Shown here: positions 25,006 through 32,355 of the stretch, one piece after another
Layout of the letters: every line of letters starts with the position of its first letter
Position numbering within the stretch: position 1 is the stretch's first letter
NCBI GenBank assembly: GCA_016938175.1
Contig: JAFGVE010000025.1
Location: 1 to 34,523 of the forward strand
DNA: 34,523 nt
Direction: 5' to 3'
DNA from: Campylobacterales bacterium
GTDB taxonomy: Bacteria > Campylobacterota > Campylobacteria > Campylobacterales > Sulfurimonadaceae
Translations under genes and position numbers: made by a program
Notes under the pieces: generated by a model
The model's input: only the letters and a program-made list of their open reading frames with translations
The model's database searches: none
Told to the model about the DNA's origin: nothing

Positions 25006-26220
25006 ATGTCAAAAAGTTACCTAGAAACACACCCCGATGAAAATGGGTATTTTGGAAAATTTGGAGGCTCTTTCATCCCTCCTGTTTTAGAAAAACCCTT
25101 TGCAGACATTACGCAAGCGTACAATGAACTCAAAAACTCCCCACAGTTTATAAAGGACTTACAGTATGTTCGTAAACACTACCAAGGACGTCCTACACCT
25201 ATCTCCTTTGCAAAAAATCTTACAGAGTACTGCGGTGGAGCAAAAATCTACCTCAAACGTGAAGATTTAAACCATACAGGTGCACATAAACTCAACCACT
25301 GTATGGCAGAGGTTATCCTTGCTAAACATCTTGGAAAAACAAAAGTTATCGCTGAAACTGGTGCTGGACAACACGGTGTTGCACTTGCAACTGCTGCTGC
25401 ATATTTTGGCTTAGAGTGCGAGATTCACATGGGTGAAGTTGACATTGCAAAAGAGCATCCAAACGTAGTGAGAATGAAAATTCTAGGGGCAAAAGTTGTA
25501 CCTGCTACGCACGGTCTAAAAACACTCAAAGAGGCAGTTGACTCAGCTTTTGATAGTTACGTGGCACAAGTTGACTCTTCTATCTACTGCATAGGTTCTG
25601 TTGTTGGACCACACCCATTTCCAATGATGGTAAGAGACTTTCAATCAGTCATAGGTTTTGAATCTAAAGAGCAGTTTTTAGAACATGAGTCAAAACTTCC
25701 TGATGCAGTTGTTGCCTGTGTTGGTGGTGGTTCAAACGCTATGGGAATATTTTCTGGTTTCATAGATGATGCAGAGGTCGCTCTATATGGTGTAGAGCCT
25801 ATGGGAAGAGGCGAAAAACTTGGAGAACACTCTGCAACGCTGACTTATGGTGAAGAGGGAGTTATGCACGGCTTTAACTCTATAATGCTTAAAGATGAAA
25901 ACGGTGAACCTGCACCAGTTTATTCTGTAGGTTCTGGTATTGACTATCCATCAGTTGGCCCTGAACAAGCTTACCTCAAAGAGATAGGACGTACAAACGT
26001 AGGTCTAAGTAACGACAAAGAGGCTATTAACGCTTTTTATAAACTCTCTCAATTAGAAGGAATTATCCCTGCCTTAGAATCAGCTCACGCAGTTGCATAC
26101 GCAATGAAACTTGCAAAAGAGTTAGGTTCGGATAAAACTATTTTGGTAAATCTCAGCGGACGTGGAGACAAAGATATAGACTTTGTTGTTGAGAACTATC
26201 CTTTAGAGGATAATCTCTAA
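25006..26220 (+). CDS. trpB: Tryptophan synthase beta chain
   Basis: The 404-residue PLP enzyme joins indole and serine to tryptophan. The YFGKFGGSF opening, [17 protein letters not shown]95 (PLP lysine), E117-T-G-A-G-Q-H-G-V-A (catalytic Glu), [27 protein letters not shown] and L-S-G-R-G-D-K-D near the end are all present. It appears active. Unlike usual operons, no trpA is next to it, and residues around the lysine (H-K-L-N-H-C-M-A-E) depart from the common H-K-x-N-N. It may be a stand-alone or second TrpB. A tRNA-independent single-gene unit with its own promoter and terminator is likely. Confidence 0.88.
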   Translation: MSKSYLETHPDENGYFGKFGGSFIPPVLEKPFADITQAYNELKNSPQFIKDLQYVRKHYQGRPTPISFAKNLTEYCGGAKIYLKREDLNHTGAHKLNHCMAEVILAKHLGKTKVIAETGAGQHGVALATAAAYFGLECEIHMGEVDIAKEHPNVVRMKILGAKVVPATHGLKTLKEAVDSAFDSYVAQVDSSIYCIGSVVGPHPFPMMVRDFQSVIGFESKEQFLEHESKLPDAVVACVGGGSNAMGIFSGFIDDAEVALYGVEPMGRGEKLGEHSATLTYGEEGVMHGFNSIMLKDENGEPAPVYSVGSGIDYPSVGPEQAYLKEIGRTNVGLSNDKEAINAFYKLSQLEGIIPALESAHAVAYAMKLAKELGSDKTILVNLSGRGDKDIDFVVENYPLEDNL

Positions 26221-26242
26221 ACTACGTTTTGCTTGTGTAAAA

Positions 26243-26301
26243 CTCTATGTTTTTGTTAATAAGCTTAGTACTAGGTACTATGGGGCATAAAAAGCATAGA
26301 G
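26243..26301. terminator. Nested palindrome, likely bidirectional terminator
   Basis: Outer arms CTCTATG-TTTTT (26243-26254) and AAAAA-G-CATAGAG (26289-26301) pair with one bulge. A second perfect repeat, TAGTAC/GTACTA, lies inside at 26266-26280. It sits between the converging trpB and 26312 genes. Confidence 0.5.
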
Positions 26302-26311
26302 TGAGTGAGAA

Positions 26312-27049
26312 CTAGTCTTGTAAAAAGTCTACTGTTACCTCAACACCCAACTCTCCCCAGTACTCTGTTGTTTCAGCATCGTTTACACCTTGAAGTTCTG
26401 GTTGTATTCCAAAGAGCAAAATGTATTTTAAATGCTTATTCTGCGTGTAACTAAAACCGTACTCTTGACTCAAGGATGGAACATCTATCTCAAAGGGAGA
26501 ACCTGTGTAGAGGTTTGTAAAAAGATTATACTCCTTAACAATGTTAGCTTCAGCAAACATACCCCAATAGAGCCTATCTACATTCTCTCCATCTATTACA
26601 TCTATGTGTCTATGTCCTAACTGTGTCAGAAGAGACAACCTGTCATCAAAAAGCCTTATAGGCATATTTGCTATGGCAAGATAGCCCGTATTTGGTGAGC
26701 TTAAAAAGTTATGTCCAGTCGGCAGTACAGTTCCAGCCATAAAAGAGAGTCCCGGAGTTCCATCTTCATCTGGCTTGGCAAAGGTGTACATAGGGTACAA
26801 AGCCAAATCTTTTGCCGTGGAGTCAAGCTTTCCTGTATGATTTTCCTGCTCTACTCCAACAGCACTTGCAGCGACAAAAGAGAGCTTCTCACTAAATTTA
26901 AACTGAGCAATGTAACCATTGAGTATGATGTCATACTCGCTCCCTTTTGAGTACTCAAGCCAAGTGTAAAGGTGTACACTCTCAAGTGCAAAAAGCTTAC
27001 TGCTAAGTAAAAAAGCTAGACTCAACAGTATTTGTCTAAAATGCCTCAT
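26312..27049 (-). CDS. Outer-membrane/periplasmic beta-rich protein
   Basis: The 245-residue protein has a signal peptide (about 1-20). The mature part is rich in alternating aromatic/polar strands (SVHLYTWLEYSKGSEY, YIAQFKFSEKLSFVAASAVG, YWGMFAEANIV), as in small outer-membrane barrels of the MetA-pathway or transporter type. It ends in V-T-V-D-F-L-Q-D, without the usual terminal aromatic residue. I do not recognise a specific family. Its start overlaps the stop of the HemD-like gene by four bases, so translation is coupled. Confidence 0.65.
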   Translation of the reverse strand: MRHFRQILLSLAFLLSSKLFALESVHLYTWLEYSKGSEYDIILNGYIAQFKFSEKLSFVAASAVGVEQENHTGKLDSTAKDLALYPMYTFAKPDEDGTPGLSFMAGTVLPTGHNFLSSPNTGYLAIANMPIRLFDDRLSLLTQLGHRHIDVIDGENVDRLYWGMFAEANIVKEYNLFTNLYTGSPFEIDVPSLSQEYGFSYTQNKHLKYILLFGIQPELQGVNDAETTEYWGELGVEVTVDFLQD

Positions 27050-27966
27050 AAAACTCTCTTTTTTATACCTGATTCAATTCGTAATGCCTCTCGAATACAC
27101 GACTCAATTGATGTGGACTCTGCAATAATGGCAGGAATACTCTCTGGTAAATGCTCGGCAGTTGTTTTACCTATGGCAATTGCTACATAAGAGTTATCCC
27201 ACTCCTTGTTTAAAAAAAAGCAATCAACGGTTGATGGCGATGAAAATATAATAATAGACTTCTTTGGCAGTGTAATGTTTTCAGATTGACGCTTGCAGAT
27301 AGTCTCATAGACAATTGCCTCATCACACGTAACACCTCCCTTACCTAAGATGTCACTCAGACTTGAAACTACCTCTTTTGCTCTGAGGTAGAGTACTTTT
27401 TTGCCTTGAAGTTGTGTAACTAACTCCTCAGCAAACTCATTACCATAATGATTTTTCCCTACGTAACGAAGCTGCCCTTTGAGTTTTTTCACTGTTTTAG
27501 CACTCTGTGGGGCTATGACATAAGCGGGTTTATGTCTCCACTCCTTGTTAAAACTATCTACCGACAAAACAGCATTTTTAGAGGTAAATACAATAGCATC
27601 ATAGTGTGCAAAATCAATACTCGTTGGGATTACTTTTGTAGTAATCACAGGGAGTTTTTTTACCTGTTTATGCTCTGTATCACTCAGCAGATAGATGTTG
27701 TGGTTTTTGGGTAAAAAAGTATCTACAAAGTCACTGAACACACCTTTTACTTTTGAAAACTTGGAATCCTCTTTTGTGATGTGAATGTTGTTTCTTGCGT
27801 CTATCGTGTAAAAAACACCATTTTTTTGCAACAGGTTTGTGATGGTGACAAGCTCTAGTGCGGCCTCTTTAAGGTTTTGCTGATCAACTATAAAAGTCTT
27901 TAAAGAGCGATCATATTCATAATAAAGTAAGTTTAACTGACTACATAGTCTTAATATATTTGGCAT
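27046..27966 (-). CDS. HemD-like protein with an N-terminal extension
   Basis: Residues from about 90 on match uroporphyrinogen-III synthase: I-Y-L-L-S-D-T opening, DAIVFTSKNAVLSV, YLRAKEV, E-A-I-V-Y-E-T, IIIFSSPSTVDCFF and YVAIAIGKTTAEHLPE. That enzyme closes and inverts ring D of the tetrapyrrole. The first 90 residues are extra and unrecognised. GAGGAAACAGCT before the ATG at 27966 shows this long start is genuine. The sequence is divergent, so it may be a second, specialised HemD-fold protein. No other heme genes are near; an outer-membrane protein gene overlaps its end. Confidence 0.7.
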   Translation of the reverse strand: MPNILRLCSQLNLLYYEYDRSLKTFIVDQQNLKEAALELVTITNLLQKNGVFYTIDARNNIHITKEDSKFSKVKGVFSDFVDTFLPKNHNIYLLSDTEHKQVKKLPVITTKVIPTSIDFAHYDAIVFTSKNAVLSVDSFNKEWRHKPAYVIAPQSAKTVKKLKGQLRYVGKNHYGNEFAEELVTQLQGKKVLYLRAKEVVSSLSDILGKGGVTCDEAIVYETICKRQSENITLPKKSIIIFSSPSTVDCFFLNKEWDNSYVAIAIGKTTAEHLPESIPAIIAESTSIESCIREALRIESGIKKRVL

Positions 27967-28021
27967 AGCTGTTTCCTCGGAAAAAGTAGTTTGAAAGTTT
28001 TTGAATTAATTTAGGAGGAGG

Positions 28022-28279
28022 TTATTTAGGTGGTTTATCTATGTAGATAATACGGCTAGAGCTGTAACTCTTTTGTGAAGTATGAAAAGATTTAAATGCA
28101 GGAGCATAGTTAGGAGAGATGAGCGTGTAAGAGAGTTCTATGTCATCAGCACCCTCTTCGGCTATGAGTTGTGACTCTACTGTAGCACTAGGGTGCTCAG
28201 CTGAGAGTACATGCGCACCTGCATTGACAATGGTAAAGAGTACAAAGAAAAGTACAAAAAACGCTGCTCTAATTTTCAT
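28022..28279 (-). CDS. Small secreted protein, 85 aa
   Basis: A signal peptide (about 1-22, ending VNAGA or just after) precedes an acidic, then Ser/Tyr/Lys-rich mature part of about 60 residues. It contains no cysteine and no recognised domain. No Shine-Dalgarno precedes the ATG, but TATAAT at 28291-28286 ends six bases before it, so the mRNA is probably leaderless. It lies in a run of same-strand genes from arsB to the 26312 gene. Confidence 0.6.
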   Translation of the reverse strand: MKIRAAFFVLFFVLFTIVNAGAHVLSAEHPSATVESQLIAEEGADDIELSYTLISPNYAPAFKSFHTSQKSYSSSRIIYIDKPPK

Positions 28280-28285
28280 GGCGCC

Positions 28286-28291
28286 ATTATA
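28286..28291 (-). promoter_or_regulatory. -10 box with leaderless spacing (28279 gene)
   Basis: TATAAT on the minus strand is followed by six bases (GGCGCC) and the ATG at 28279. The GGCGCC palindrome replaces a ribosome site. Confidence 0.5.
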
Positions 28292-28312
28292 GTAATCTTT
28301 TGTAAATTGTTG

Positions 28313-28645
28313 TTATACGATGAGAGGGTTCAACTCGCTAAAGATTTCATCTAACTTCACTACTACACTTTGAAGCAGAGCAGAAGTTTCACCCGAAGTT
28401 ATAATCTCTTGACGAATGCTATCTGAGACAACTCTCAACTCCCCTAGCTTTGCATGAAGCGCTTCTATCTCTTTTGTTTGCTCTTCAATTGCCTCGATGT
28501 CTAAACGCTCCAAAAGTGCTGAGAGCTCTTCATTTCTCATAATAAGCTCAGAGTGTTCTCTTGTGAGTGTAGCAGTTCCTAAATAGCTCTCTATAGTGTA
28601 GTAGGTCTCTTTGAGTGAGTCATATAAAGATTCATCTAAAGCCAT
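28313..28645 (-). CDS. Coiled-coil hypothetical protein, 110 aa
   Basis: The protein is almost wholly helical and acidic, with heptads through about residues 30-105 (EELSALLERLDIEAIEEQTKEIE). It has no membrane segment or cysteine, and I do not recognise it. AAGGATAAAAA provides a ribosome site. It starts 47 bases after the end of arsB on the same strand and could be read from the arsB promoter. Confidence 0.6.
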   Translation of the reverse strand: MALDESLYDSLKETYYTIESYLGTATLTREHSELIMRNEELSALLERLDIEAIEEQTKEIEALHAKLGELRVVSDSIRQEIITSGETSALLQSVVVKLDEIFSELNPLIV

Positions 28646-28692
28646 TTTTTATCCTTGTTATTTCTAGTTTTACTTCGCATAAAATAGCCCAA

Positions 28693-29958
28693 TTAAAACA
28701 ATAAACCTAGTAATGCTATAAAAAGTACAGGTGGTGTTACCACAAGACCAACTCTCATGTACTCACCCCACCCTATTTTGACACCTTTTTGTGCTAAAAC
28801 GTGAAGCCATAACAGTGTAGCAAGCGAACCAATCGGTGTCATTTTTGGACCCAAGTTTGCTCCTAAAATATTTGCATAGACAAGCGCTTCATTGCCCACA
28901 TATCCCACCTCATCTATGGCGATGTCCATTATCATAATTGTTGGCATGTTATTCATTACAGAACTTATAACAGCCGAGAGAAAACCTGTCCCCACAACTG
29001 CTACAAACTCCCCTTGTGTTACAAGATAAGCTATCCAAGAGGCAACCACCTCTGTGAGTCCCGCATTTTTGAGTCCATACACTACAATGTAAAGCCCAAT
29101 GCTAAACCAAACAACCTGCCAAGGCGCTGCTTTTATGGTCATCCATGGTTTTGTAGCTTTATGGTAGTTTGCGATGGATAAAAACAGCAGTGCGCCACCA
29201 AGAGCAAAAAGAGAGACTGGTAAGTCAAACATATCGCCTATAAAATAGCCAAGCATTAAAAATGCTAAAAAGAACCAACTCAGTTTAAACATTGTCTCGT
29301 TTTTAATGACACTAGAAGCCTCAGGAAGTGAGGCAACATCAACTTGGAGAGGAATGTCTTTTCTAAAGTAAATCCACAGCACAACTATAGAAGCGAAGAT
29401 GCTTAAAAGATTTGGCAGGAACATATTTTTCATATACTCCATAAACCCAATGTCAAAATACCCAGCAGTTACTATGTTTGTAAGGTTTGAGATAACTAAA
29501 GGGTTTGAAGCACTATCGCCTATGAATCCACCCGCCATTAAAAAAGCAAAGATAGGCAGAGGTTTCATCTTGAGGTATTTCATCTTAGCAAGCAAAATAG
29601 GTGTAAGTATAAGTGCCGCACCATCATTTGCAAAAAATGCCGCTACTATGGCACCAAGGAGTAAAATGTAAACAAACATCTTGTTTCCACTGCCACCACT
29701 CAGCTTTGCCATCTTAATAGCAGCCCACTCAAAAAAGCCTATCTCATCTAAGACCATTGAAAGTAGAATGATACCTATAAAAGCAAGCGTCGCATCCCAA
29801 ACTATGTCTGTTACAGTAAGAACATCACTAAAACTTACCACTCCTAACAACAGTGCTACAATAGCACCAATAACTGCTGTAGTTCCTATCTGTAAACCCT
29901 TTGGCTGCCAAATAATAAATGTTAAAGTCACTAAAAAGAGACTCATTGCTACTACCAC
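28693..29958 (-). CDS. arsB: Arsenite efflux permease, ArsB family
   Basis: The 421-residue inner-membrane protein of the ArsB/NhaD ion-transporter type has about 11-12 helices. FANDGAALILTPILLAKM, GGFIGDSASNPLVISNLTNIV and SSVMNNMPTIMIM are family landmarks around the transport site. It expels arsenite or antimonite using the proton gradient. I keep the GTG start at 29958 because AAGGGTAGGG lies just upstream; an ATG at 29946 is an alternative four codons later. It is divergent from arsR with a shared palindromic operator and a TATACT box at 29993-29988. Confidence 0.9.
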   Translation of the reverse strand: MVVAMSLFLVTLTFIIWQPKGLQIGTTAVIGAIVALLLGVVSFSDVLTVTDIVWDATLAFIGIILLSMVLDEIGFFEWAAIKMAKLSGGSGNKMFVYILLLGAIVAAFFANDGAALILTPILLAKMKYLKMKPLPIFAFLMAGGFIGDSASNPLVISNLTNIVTAGYFDIGFMEYMKNMFLPNLLSIFASIVVLWIYFRKDIPLQVDVASLPEASSVIKNETMFKLSWFFLAFLMLGYFIGDMFDLPVSLFALGGALLFLSIANYHKATKPWMTIKAAPWQVVWFSIGLYIVVYGLKNAGLTEVVASWIAYLVTQGEFVAVVGTGFLSAVISSVMNNMPTIMIMDIAIDEVGYVGNEALVYANILGANLGPKMTPIGSLATLLWLHVLAQKGVKIGWGEYMRVGLVVTPPVLFIALLGLLF

Positions 29959-29987
29959 TACCCTACCCTTGTCATAAATTTTACGAA

Positions 29988-29993
29988 AGTATA
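29988..29993 (-). promoter_or_regulatory. -10 box of arsB
   Basis: TATACT on the minus strand lies about 14 bases downstream of the ArsR-type palindrome and 30 bases before the arsB start. ArsR bound to the palindrome would cover its -35 zone. Confidence 0.5.
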
Positions 29994-30006
29994 ACCATAT
30001 TTCTTC

Positions 30007-30032
30007 AATATATCAACATATCTTGATATATT
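30007..30032. promoter_or_regulatory. ArsR operator palindrome
   Basis: AATATATCAA and TTGATATATT form perfect 10-base arms around CATATC. ATCAA-N6-TTGAT is the half-site layout typical of ArsR/SmtB repressors. It lies between the arsB and arsR -10 boxes and should control both directions. Confidence 0.8.
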
Positions 30033-30042
30033 ATTTTTATTC

Positions 30043-30051
30043 TGCTACACT
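30043..30051 (+). promoter_or_regulatory. Extended -10 promoter of arsR-arsC
   Basis: TGCTACACT gives a start near 30058. The operator lies 11 bases upstream, over the -35 position. Confidence 0.5.
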
Positions 30052-30080
30052 TTTGGAAAATCTTAGGTAAGGAGAACTCT

Positions 30081-30404
30081 TTGGAGGTATTTTTAAAGTC
30101 GGTATCTGCACTTAACGATGAAACACGTGTACTTATACTTCGTTTTTTAGATGAGTATGGAGAGTGTTGTGTATGTGACCTGCAGAGCTCTTTAGAGATG
30201 ATACAGTCTCGTCTCTCAAGACACCTGAAAATACTTAAAGAGGCTGGTTTCATTCGAGTTGAGAGAAAAGGGACTTGGGCATACTACTCCATACGCTCTC
30301 CACTTGATAGATTTCGCCTTGAAGCGCTTGAGGAGATTCGCCATCTCTCACTTGAGCTTCCACCCTTACGTAAGAGTTCAGACAAAGGAGAGTGTAGTCT
30401 ATGA
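30081..30404 (+). CDS. arsR: ArsR-family arsenite-responsive repressor
   Basis: The 107-residue winged-helix protein has A-L-N-D-E-T-R-V-L-I-L, the recognition region S-R-L-S-R-H-L-K-I-L-K-E-A-G and the wing K-G-T-W-A-Y-Y. Cys30-Val-Cys32-Asp-Leu matches the arsenite-sensing C-V-C-D-L motif of helix 3; Cys29 and Cys105 are additional thiols. Arsenite binding should release it from the palindrome at 30007. The start is a TTG at 30081, supported by AAGGAG six bases before it; no closer ATG fits. It overlaps arsC by four bases. Confidence 0.93.
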   Translation: MEVFLKSVSALNDETRVLILRFLDEYGECCVCDLQSSLEMIQSRLSRHLKILKEAGFIRVERKGTWAYYSIRSPLDRFRLEALEEIRHLSLELPPLRKSSDKGECSL

Positions 30405-30802
30405 AAAATGTTTTAGTTCTGTGTACAGGTAACTCCTGCCGCTCCATAATGGCAGAAGCCCTCATAAATGCAAGACTGGGTGAGTGTGTAAAAGCACAAA
30501 GCTCAGGAGTAAAAGCAAGTGGGAAGGTAAACCCAAATGCCCAAGCACTCTTAGAGTCTAAGGGCGAGTGGAGAGATGAGTACCACTCAAAACTCATAGA
30601 GACAGTTTTAGAGACTCCTTTTGATTTAGTGGTAACTGTGTGTGACCATGCAAAAGAGACCTGTCCTATGTTTCCAAAAGCCATCAAAAACATTCATGTC
30701 GGTTTTGAAGACCCAAGTGGCAAAGCAGTCGAGGAGTATGCAAAAACATACGACCTCATAGAAAAAGAGTTACTACCAATCATACAAAAGGAGTTATGTT
30801 AG
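30401..30802 (+). CDS. arsC: Thioredoxin-coupled arsenate reductase
   Basis: The 133-residue low-molecular-weight-phosphatase-fold protein reduces arsenate to arsenite. The P-loop is C8-T-G-N-S-C-R14 (CX5R). C81 and C88 in VCDHAKETC form the redox relay of the Staphylococcus/Bacillus ArsC type, and D104-P is the general acid. It therefore uses thioredoxin, not glutaredoxin. The start overlaps arsR (ATGA type), and ArsB on the divergent side exports the product. Confidence 0.94.
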   Translation: MKNVLVLCTGNSCRSIMAEALINARLGECVKAQSSGVKASGKVNPNAQALLESKGEWRDEYHSKLIETVLETPFDLVVTVCDHAKETCPMFPKAIKNIHVGFEDPSGKAVEEYAKTYDLIEKELLPIIQKELC

Positions 30803-31068
30803 TTATGGATAGAAAAGTATTTAAAGTAGATGAAGGTGTAAAAATAAACTTCTCAGGTGCAGTAGAGAAGCAAAACATAGTAAGCATGGTACAAAACTGT
30901 GCAACAGGTGCTTGTGAGTGCATGAGCGATGAGACAAAAGCAAAAGTAAAAGACATGCAAGTAAGCGGAGAAGACGGAAACGTAGAGCTAAAACTCTCTG
31001 GTGAGGTAAGTGTAAAAGAGATAGAAGAAGCACTCGCAAAGTCTAAGGTTATAAACTGTTGTGAATAA
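30796..31068 (+). CDS. Small Cys-rich protein of the ars operon
   Basis: The protein has 90 residues from the ATG at 30796 (overlapping arsC), or 87 from 30805. Five cysteines are arranged as C35-x4-C40-x-C42 and a C-terminal C88-C89-E. The rest looks like a small alpha/beta fold with alternating strands (VKINFSGAV, VELKLSGEVSV) and helices. I do not recognise the family. Its place after arsC and its thiols suggest arsenite binding, such as a metallochaperone or buffer feeding ArsB, which is an inference. It is the last gene before the integron-like array. Confidence 0.7.
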   Translation: MLVMDRKVFKVDEGVKINFSGAVEKQNIVSMVQNCATGACECMSDETKAKVKDMQVSGEDGNVELKLSGEVSVKEIEEALAKSKVINCCE

Positions 31069-31074
31069 AAGAGG

Positions 31075-31158
31075 ATTTAACGATAGTCATTAATGTGCTT
31101 CAAGAGAGCAATGTGTACTCGTTCAAGGGTTCATATTAGATCCTACATTTTGTTAGCA
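31075..31158 (-). repeat. attC-like site A, distal end of the array
   Basis: On the minus strand TGCTAAC (31158-31152) and GTTAAAT (31081-31075) bound an 84-base site. The inner arms pair only weakly (TAATATG with a TAATGTG-type complement and a CTTGAA stretch). It overlaps the last codons of the cassette-1 gene. It contains ATGTAGGATCTAATAT, which recurs inverted in site C. Confidence 0.6.
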
Positions 31159-31805
31159 TTGTTGTTCTGTTCATAGTATTCAATTTTTATCAAAAATAAC
31201 TTAAAACTTGCATGCTTATTTCTTCCAAAATGTTTATTTTTTAAATTTATAAAATAATAAACAAGTAAGGATATGATTAAAATTGCGGATATATTTATAA
31301 GTGTAATTAAATCAATCTTTACAACGGTATATCCACCTATCATCGTAACAATAATTGAAATTATTACTAAGACGAATGGATTATTCAAAAAGGACATTTT
31401 ATTAATTTCAAGTTCAGAAAAACTTTTTAAAAAATGTTTGTTTTCGATAAAATCACTATCTTTTTTTATACATGAATACACATCATAAAATATATAATCT
31501 ATATCTTCTTTTTTAAAGCCTTCTAGATTATGAAATTTGATAAATTTTTCATTAAATTCTTTTTGATACTTTTGATAAAACAATACTGCTAATATAATGA
31601 AGCATATCCCATTTATCATATTTCCAATATTCCCTAAAAGGTAATAATCTGGAAAAGCAAAAATTGATGAACCTAGTGTATAGAATAAAAATGCCATATA
31701 CAAGTAGAGTTTTGTGAATTTTTTTACATATTTATTATTCATAAAAATAAAATTTGTTTTTGTATAAAGATCATAATATTTCTTATATAAAGTTTCTAAT
31801 TTCAT
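31143..31805 (-). CDS. Cassette 1: membrane protein of unknown function
   Basis: The 220-residue protein has two hydrophobic pairs (about 32-50, 58-78 and 143-162, 167-188) around a charged cytoplasmic segment (about 80-140, rich in Lys/Glu/Phe). This makes four membrane helices with both ends inside. I do not recognise a family. AAAAGGA eight bases before the ATG lies directly behind the cassette core at 31820. The codons are more A/T-rich than in the neighbouring ars genes, fitting acquired DNA. The last residues (NNNANKM) are encoded within site A, so the gene end depends on the recombination site. Confidence 0.65.
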   Translation of the reverse strand: MKLETLYKKYYDLYTKTNFIFMNNKYVKKFTKLYLYMAFLFYTLGSSIFAFPDYYLLGNIGNMINGICFIILAVLFYQKYQKEFNEKFIKFHNLEGFKKEDIDYIFYDVYSCIKKDSDFIENKHFLKSFSELEINKMSFLNNPFVLVIISIIVTMIGGYTVVKIDLITLINISAILIISLLVYYFINLKNKHFGRNKHASFKLFLIKIEYYEQNNNANKM

Positions 31806-31819
31806 GTTTTCTTTCCTTT

Positions 31820-31854
31820 TGCTAACGGTTGAGTTGAGAAATATTTAGTTATAT
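31820..31854 (-). repeat. attC-like site B, shortened
   Basis: The cores ATATAAC (31854-31848) and GTTAGCA (31826-31820) are only 21 bases apart, too short for a normal attC. The inner part on the plus strand holds the 19-base string gttgagttgagaaatattt (31828-31846), identical to site C (32364-32382). The opposite arm and loop present in site C are missing. Confidence 0.65.
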
Positions 31855-31869
31855 ACTTTGTTCTTTTAT

Positions 31870-32325
31870 TTATTGTATAGAAATATAAATTTCGATTTCA
31901 TTTGAATTTTTATAGTATTCAAAATCAGTTTTATAAGCTCTTTTATATTGAGAGTTATCATTTGAAAAATATTCCCAAATTTTACCCCAAGTTTCTATAA
32001 CTGCTTGCACTCTAGTCTTATCATTATTTTCTTCATATACTTTATTGAATACTAGATATTTCCCTTTTTCAATTTTTACATTTTCTAACTTCTCATTTGA
32101 AGTTTCACATCCTGCTAAAACATCAAATTCACCGTTTGCATCTGACTCATAGTTATAATAAACACCATAAACTCTTTCTCCACCTTCATAATCTACATTT
32201 ACAGTTTTATCAAACTTTTGCCATATTGCACCTATCTTTGCAGTTTGAGGATTCATCTCATCCGCATTTTTTGTTCTTGTCGAAATACCATAAATTATTT
32301 TTTCTTCGATTTCTTCTACTCTCAT
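31870..32325 (-). CDS. Cassette 2: Cass2/GyrI-like effector-binding protein
   Basis: The 151-residue soluble protein has the SOUL/GyrI-like small-molecule-binding pattern: I-Y-G-I-S-T-R-T-x-N-x-x-E-M-N-P-x-T-A-K-I-x-x-I-W, then Y-G-V-Y-Y-N-Y-E-S-D-A-x-G-E-F-D-V-L-A-G and, near the C-terminus, F-E-Y-Y...I-E-I-Y-I-S-I. This matches the integron-associated effector-binding protein Cass2 and AraC/MerR effector domains. There is no DNA-binding domain. It probably binds cationic or drug-like compounds; the ligand is not visible. GGAGGA precedes the ATG. The family itself was named from a Vibrio cassette, which supports the array call. Confidence 0.8.
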   Translation of the reverse strand: MRVEEIEEKIIYGISTRTKNADEMNPQTAKIGAIWQKFDKTVNVDYEGGERVYGVYYNYESDANGEFDVLAGCETSNEKLENVKIEKGKYLVFNKVYEENNDKTRVQAVIETWGKIWEYFSNDNSQYKRAYKTDFEYYKNSNEIEIYISIQ

Positions 32326-32355
32326 TATTTTCCTCCATGTTTATTTGATAATTGT

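Noticed and set aside
30250..30693. 147-residue ORF antisense to arsR/arsC
   Set aside because: It is the mirror frame of two well-supported genes and shows no domain or ribosome site.
30821..31039. Leucine-rich 72-residue ORF opposite the Cys-rich gene
   Set aside because: Low-complexity shadow of a Glu/Lys-rich coding strand.
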